Positions 59,618-64,000 of a stretch of DNA of 64,000 bases are shown piece after piece. Under the pieces are notes generated by a model. The model did no database searches. It worked only from the letters and a program-made list of their open reading frames with translations, and had not been told where the DNA came from. Source of the DNA: Styela clava (taxonomy: Eukaryota > Chordata > Ascidiacea > Stolidobranchia > Styelidae). Location of the stretch: contig NC_135251.1 in assembly GCF_964204865.1 (NCBI RefSeq), forward strand, positions 30,604,943 through 30,668,942, read 5' to 3'. Both the position numbers and the translations under genes were made by a program. Position 1 is the first letter of the stretch. Each line of letters opens with the position of its first letter.

Positions 59618-60513
59618 TATCAGTCGGCACTAAGTAAATGCTATGCAACTCTTGAGTCTGCGTTTTGCAAAGCAAGGTCTTCTCCACGAGCATCGATATC
59701 GCAGAGCGATTGCTCGGCTGGTGAGTTGCCTGCCTCTCGTTGCTCGGTAGTCGGGTTGTCTTCACCTCGAGCATCGATGACGTCACGTCGTAGAGCGTTT
59801 GCTCGACTGGTGAGTTGACGGCCTGTCGGGCGACTGCCGTAGTCGAGTTCAGACTACTGCAATCATAGACTACTGAGCTCACATTCATAAATATTTAAGT
59901 GTTACTGTGAAGTATAAAGGTTTTAATATATTTAAAGGTGCTCATTCAAAACTTTTAATACCAATAAAGTTCAAAAAATCAAACGAACACAGTCCTATAA
60001 GTCAACAGTCTAACTTCGCTAACGTTACTCCAATTTCGTCTATAGACTGTATTTGTATTCATACAACATGATCAAAAAAGCCACCTATACAAATAAAAAT
60101 GCTTTCTAGAGCATATTTATTTATTTTTCTCAACATTCGAGCACTAAAAATATCAAAAACGCATTTCTATAGACCTAATACACCACCATAGAAAATGCCA
60201 GAAGACGGACAACTCACCAGGCCTCTAGGTAGTCGAGTTGTCTCTGGTGAGTTGTCCGTGTAGTCGAGTTGTCCGTCAGCCGTTCCTAACTTTGTCACAC
60301 CAATGACATTAAACAACATGATAGGCAACTCTGACGTCACTCCATAAGACTACAGGCGAAAGATTATATTTCATGATACGCTCCAATGCACATATTTCTC
60401 GTCGCATTTCGCGATCGTTTTCCAATCGCTTTTGCTACTCGGCGTCTTCTTTACTTGTAGTACCTGCCCTTTTTGCGCCTGTAACAAAAGAAAATAATCT
60501 CTATATCTAAGAA

Positions 60514-60665
60514 GTTTTGCTCACTTGGGAAGCTGGAATGGCAGACAAGCTGTAAAGAGTAATTCTAGACATCATAGACGTTTTTTTATCAGAGAAGATT
60601 GCAAATGCGATAGCGTAAAGATTTGTGTGGAACATTTTGCAGATAATGACAAAGTTCAAAGTTAG
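60514..60665 (+). pseudogene. THAP-like zinc-finger fragment
   Basis: An open frame reads RHHRRFFIREDCKCDSVKIC and continues VEHFADNDKVQS, stop. The K-I-C-x-x-H-F-x-x-x-D block matches the C-x2-H-F end of THAP domains, which are common in Kolobok and P-type transposases. The upstream C-x2-4-C pair and the AVPTIF box are not visible, so the domain is incomplete or split by an intron. Confidence 0.35.
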
Positions 60666-61620
60666 TAATTTTAATGTTTGCGCTTAAACATTGAAATTTC
60701 ATTTAAAGAGGGTGTCATACAAAACAGCAAAACTGTTTTTACTTCTCTTAACGGTGCTGTGATACAATTCCATAACACGAAGTTTGCACTTATCGAACTT
60801 GCTTTAGTAGGTGAATTTATTAGACATATTACATATTCAGTTAATCGTAGGTAACATTGCTGGTACATAATGCCTCGTAGATAGGTTTGTGTCTAAATTT
60901 AGGAATTTAGCTCATAGCCCATTAATTAATATTACTTTCTATGCAGGAGGTTGCAGGGCTGATTCAACTTGCAGCCTTACTGATCAACTGACGATACTCA
61001 TTTAGTTTGTTTCGAGCAAGTCTTCTTGAAAGACTTGTGTGAATGGAAACTACCTATATGTTTTGCCTTCCTCCGATTTTAGAAGACAAATTTATTCTGA
61101 GGGATTTGGCATATAATTCTCATTGATTGTTGGGTGTTTATAATTCCTATTAATTGTGATTTCTGATTATAACAAAGAGTTAAAAAAATTTTACGTAATT
61201 TATGGGCACCTTTTTCTTGTCAATACTCCGAGCTGAGGTAATAAGCAAGACAATACATTTATTTTAGCTGGAAGCAAAATATGCACACTAATTAAAAGTT
61301 TGACACATTGAGATAATACATTATGACAGAAAATACAAGTTAAAGATATGTATGACCATCACATGGTAATTAAAATTAGAAAAAATTAATAGAGGCTGAG
61401 GAGTATGAAAAGTTCAAGACAAAGAAGAGAACAAAATTTCATAGCTCATGAACTCTCAATTTTGCCTCCATTGCTTTGTGAAGGCCAATATATTCCGAGT
61501 GGCTGAATTGGTTTACCTTTATGATAGCAACGATTTTGTATTTAATATAGCGAGATTTTTTTCAATTTAATTGAAGTGATATTATTTCCCAAAGCAATGC
61601 TTGAATCGTCTAGAATAGAT

Positions 61621-62692
61621 CAGTGGTGTCAAACTGTCAGTGGTGTATTTTTCAGATAGTTTTAGTTTGTGACATATATTGTGATGCAACTAAACAATTG
61701 GATTAGGTTTTATTATTTTCTTTAATTTCAAATGCAATTACATATTAATATTTGCATTCCACTATTATTGCAAGTTATTGTATTTATTACAAAAAATCAT
61801 AAAATTCCATGTACAACCATCAAAATCATTTTTGAACAAGCTTTGGTTAAGGAATAAATAATACATACACTAAAATGACTTAATCTGAATATATGAACCT
61901 AAAATTAACAAAAATTCTACAGTATAAACTCAATGTTTTTAATTACAGTGGTCCTGACGTTTGGCATCTTTTTTGTGTCACCAGCATACTAAGGCCAGAC
62001 TGAAATGATTTTATAGTACTAACTCTAACTAACGAGGTCACATGATCATGGGTTAATCTGGATTTTTGCGAATGTTTAATTAATTCCAGTAATGCAAAAA
62101 AGTTACTTTTATCATTTCATGTATAGATCAGTAAAAAAACAAATGACAGATTTTTTCGACAAGACATTTCGCGCCACATTGCATGGCATAGGATTGCTTG
62201 AATTATTATTTCTATTGAGTCGTTATATAATTATATTAATATACAAGCACATGGAAATTTTCTGTTCGAAGTTGGTCTTCGAATTTGTCATATTGACTGC
62301 TGAGCTTATTGTGTTTTTTTATTGTACTGATGGAAATATGAGAAATTAATATGACACAATGTGCTTCAGAATTTTGTGAAATGCAGAAATATTGCAACTC
62401 CCATTTTCTTTGAAAATGCCACCTTCTTCATGTACTTTGCGTTTAATTTAATCACTCAAATGTTTTATTTAAGTATTCTTTCGCTAGATTGATGTTAACA
62501 AAAAAAATTAATTTTTCAAAACTACTTTCAGTAAATTGTTTTCTGTGTGAATATTCAATTTTACTTTGAAAGGTTTGAAAAATCTATTACATTTAGATAA
62601 AAAAAAAAAATTCCAAAATACTATTACAATTATTGTTAAGCGTTCGAGGGCCGCACTGGAAGTTCTCTGGGGCCGCGAGTTTGACATCCCTG
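61621..62692. mobile_element. hAT-type element, 1.07 kb, nested
   Basis: The left end CAGTGGTGTCAAACT and right end (complement) CAGGGATGTCAAACTCGCGG form an imperfect inverted repeat. Flanks are GAATAGAT and GTCTAGAT (6 of 8 identical). The right subterminal zone has GGCCGC motifs. No transposase frame. Confidence 0.7.
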
Positions 62693-62700
62693 GTCTAGAT

Positions 62701-63880
62701 TGAAGCTGTCCAAAATATATAACAGTATTTTATCATAAATCATGATTATACCCTTTCCTGAATTTCTTCTCTAGTACTACCAAAAGTTGATGAACCAAAT
62801 ATAACACAGGTGTAGTCAGTGAGCCGTAATCCTCATTTTTCAAAGCTGTTTTAAGTATGTCTGGCATGTTTTGTGACTTTTTACAAATCAGACCGCTTAT
62901 GTAATCTTACGCTTTGGAATTTTTAGTTATTTTCCTCAAGCCCTGCAGGATGTAGGGGCCATACACAACTCTACCGGAGGGTCAAATGTCTTTGCATGTC
63001 TCCATAGGTTGTTCTTCTATTGCAAACATTTATGGAGTATTCTGATTGTATTTCTTGGAATCACACTGTCACTGATATGTCGCCTGACTTCTGATATCTC
63101 CCCTTCTGCTACAGTTGTCCTGTGAATAAATAATAGGAAATTGAGGTTGGACGAATAGTTGAAAGTTTTGCTTTATGTCGGCTTAATTACTTGATTGATA
63201 TACTTTATATTTTTGCTATTGCCTCTTGTGCTGCAGGAGTCCCACAATGCTTAGACAGGTTTTCCCACAATTTTTACATCTAAAGAAAGAGAGGAGATTT
63301 AATAATGTTCGTTAAGAATAAATAAAGCAGTCTATATGATTTAGATTGGAAAAGCTAATAAATCCAATATCTCATGTTTTATGTAAAAAATGTTTTACTG
63401 AATTTGGTATATAAACCAACTAATAAAGGGGTTTAGTCAGAAAATTACTATACAATATAGACCGGTATGAGTGAAATGTTAGGTGAACTTGTTAACCCTT
63501 TGATTCAATACGCAAATAAAAGTGAATGAGCAATAGTATGTTACAGCAATGAGTATATATCCTCACTGATTAAAAATAATCTAATTGGAGGTGCATGAAC
63601 TATTTGAAACCGTAAGGGGTAAGTAAATATGCAAATTCGGCAAATGGGCAACTACGTACCGTACTGATTTAATAACTTCGTAGTATTTGACAAAAGCTGG
63701 CTTTCCCACATGTACTTAACAGTGCAATGCCCGGGTGTGATATACAACAATAGTATTTACCTTACTTTTTTCCGATTTCTTCTTACCTTCAATTTTCCAA
63801 TATATCATTAAAATCGACAACAACTGTCAAAGCAGGAACGAACACCATTAGTGCTATGCCTTGAAAGCAGCACACATCCG
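62701..63880. other. Interior of the right-hand element, no intact ORF
   Basis: The minus strand around 62950-63120 has a broken protein-like frame (RTTVAEGEISEVRRHISDSV), possibly transposase debris. Nothing can be assigned to a family. Confidence 0.35.
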
Positions 63881-64000
63881 CTCGTTTTCGTCTCGTCAAG
63901 TATGTGCATTGGAGCGTGCTATCGGATACGATCTTTGGCCAAAAATGCCTGAGTTGCGCATCATGTTGTTTAATGTCATTGGTCACACTGCTGTACTGTC

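Larger units (their letters stand above)
57550..60281. mobile_element. Foldback DNA transposon with 0.68-kb inverted arms (MULE-like)
   Basis: The left arm 57550-58230 and right arm 59596-60281 are inverted copies, highly similar throughout. The arms begin GGGAGGCGGACAACTCGACT and (complement) GGCTGACGGACAACTCGACT. GACAACTCGACTAC and GACAACTCACC subrepeats follow. The perfect 8-bp direct repeat GTTCCTAA flanks it (57542-57549 and 60282-60289), so it is a single transposed unit. The 1.37-kb centre carries a minus-strand MULE-type transposase remnant and a plus-strand PHD-finger remnant. Long arms with subterminal repeats and a PHD finger recall MULE-related groups such as Rehavkus; that assignment is inference. 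Confidence 0.93.
60294..63989. mobile_element. Probable 3.7-kb inverted-repeat element
   Basis: The left end (60294-60400) carries CAATGACATTAAACAACATG and CGCTCCAATGCACATA. The same two motifs occur in inverted order and complement at 63901-63983. The arms therefore span about 100 bases with an internal gap. Between them lie a THAP-like zinc-finger fragment and a nested hAT element. The outer boundary and duplication cannot be fixed because the foldback transposon sits against the left end and the window stops 11 bases beyond the right end. Confidence 0.6.

Overview
The window is eukaryotic: AT-rich genomic DNA with spliceosomal introns, dense DNA transposons, degenerate retrotransposons and a tRNA-derived SINE. 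Gene content (TIM14/DNAJC19, TP53RK/Bud32, DCAF15, expanded type-B carboxylesterases) is metazoan. Compact introns, several single-exon housekeeping genes with a splice-acceptor-like site just before the ATG, and the SINE type suggest an invertebrate deuterostome, most plausibly an ascidian tunicate. The species assignment is inference. There are no prokaryotic operons, CRISPR arrays or phage genes.

Layout. 1-20.5 kb is mostly mobile-element debris. It holds one probable small membrane-protein gene (minus, 3827-4039), a Ty3/Gypsy relic on the minus strand (gag, protease and RT/RNase H pieces between 9.6 and 6.2 kb, interrupted), a LINE relic (10.0-11.1 kb), a piggyBac transposase relic (11.2-11.5 kb) and hAT-type elements with intact 8-bp target duplications. 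21.7-23.8 kb carries two intact single-exon genes on the plus strand: TIM14/PAM18 (mitochondrial import) and the tRNA-modifying kinase TP53RK/Bud32. 24-31 kb is repeat-rich and includes a 123-bp piece of 28S rRNA fused to an R2-like Myb-domain ORF in opposite orientation. 31.2-49.0 kb is a tandem pair of 10-exon membrane-anchored carboxylesterase genes, each 606 codons plus stop, with all ten exon lengths identical. Later transposon insertions expanded different introns in each copy. 49.5-52.4 kb holds hAT elements and a transposase-derived pseudogene split by one of them. 54.5-57.0 kb (minus) is an intact single-exon DCAF15, a CUL4-DDB1 substrate receptor, flanked by two inverted SINE copies. 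57.5-60.3 kb is a foldback element with about 0.68-kb inverted arms, a PHD-finger remnant and a spliced MULE-type transposase remnant. It sits against the end of a second inverted-repeat element (60.3-64.0 kb).

The host genes are unrelated in function (import motor, KEOPS kinase, esterases, ubiquitin receptor). The esterase pair is the only evident local functional cluster. Exon coordinates were derived by reading splice sites and frame by hand. No similarity search was run, so family names rest on recognised motifs.
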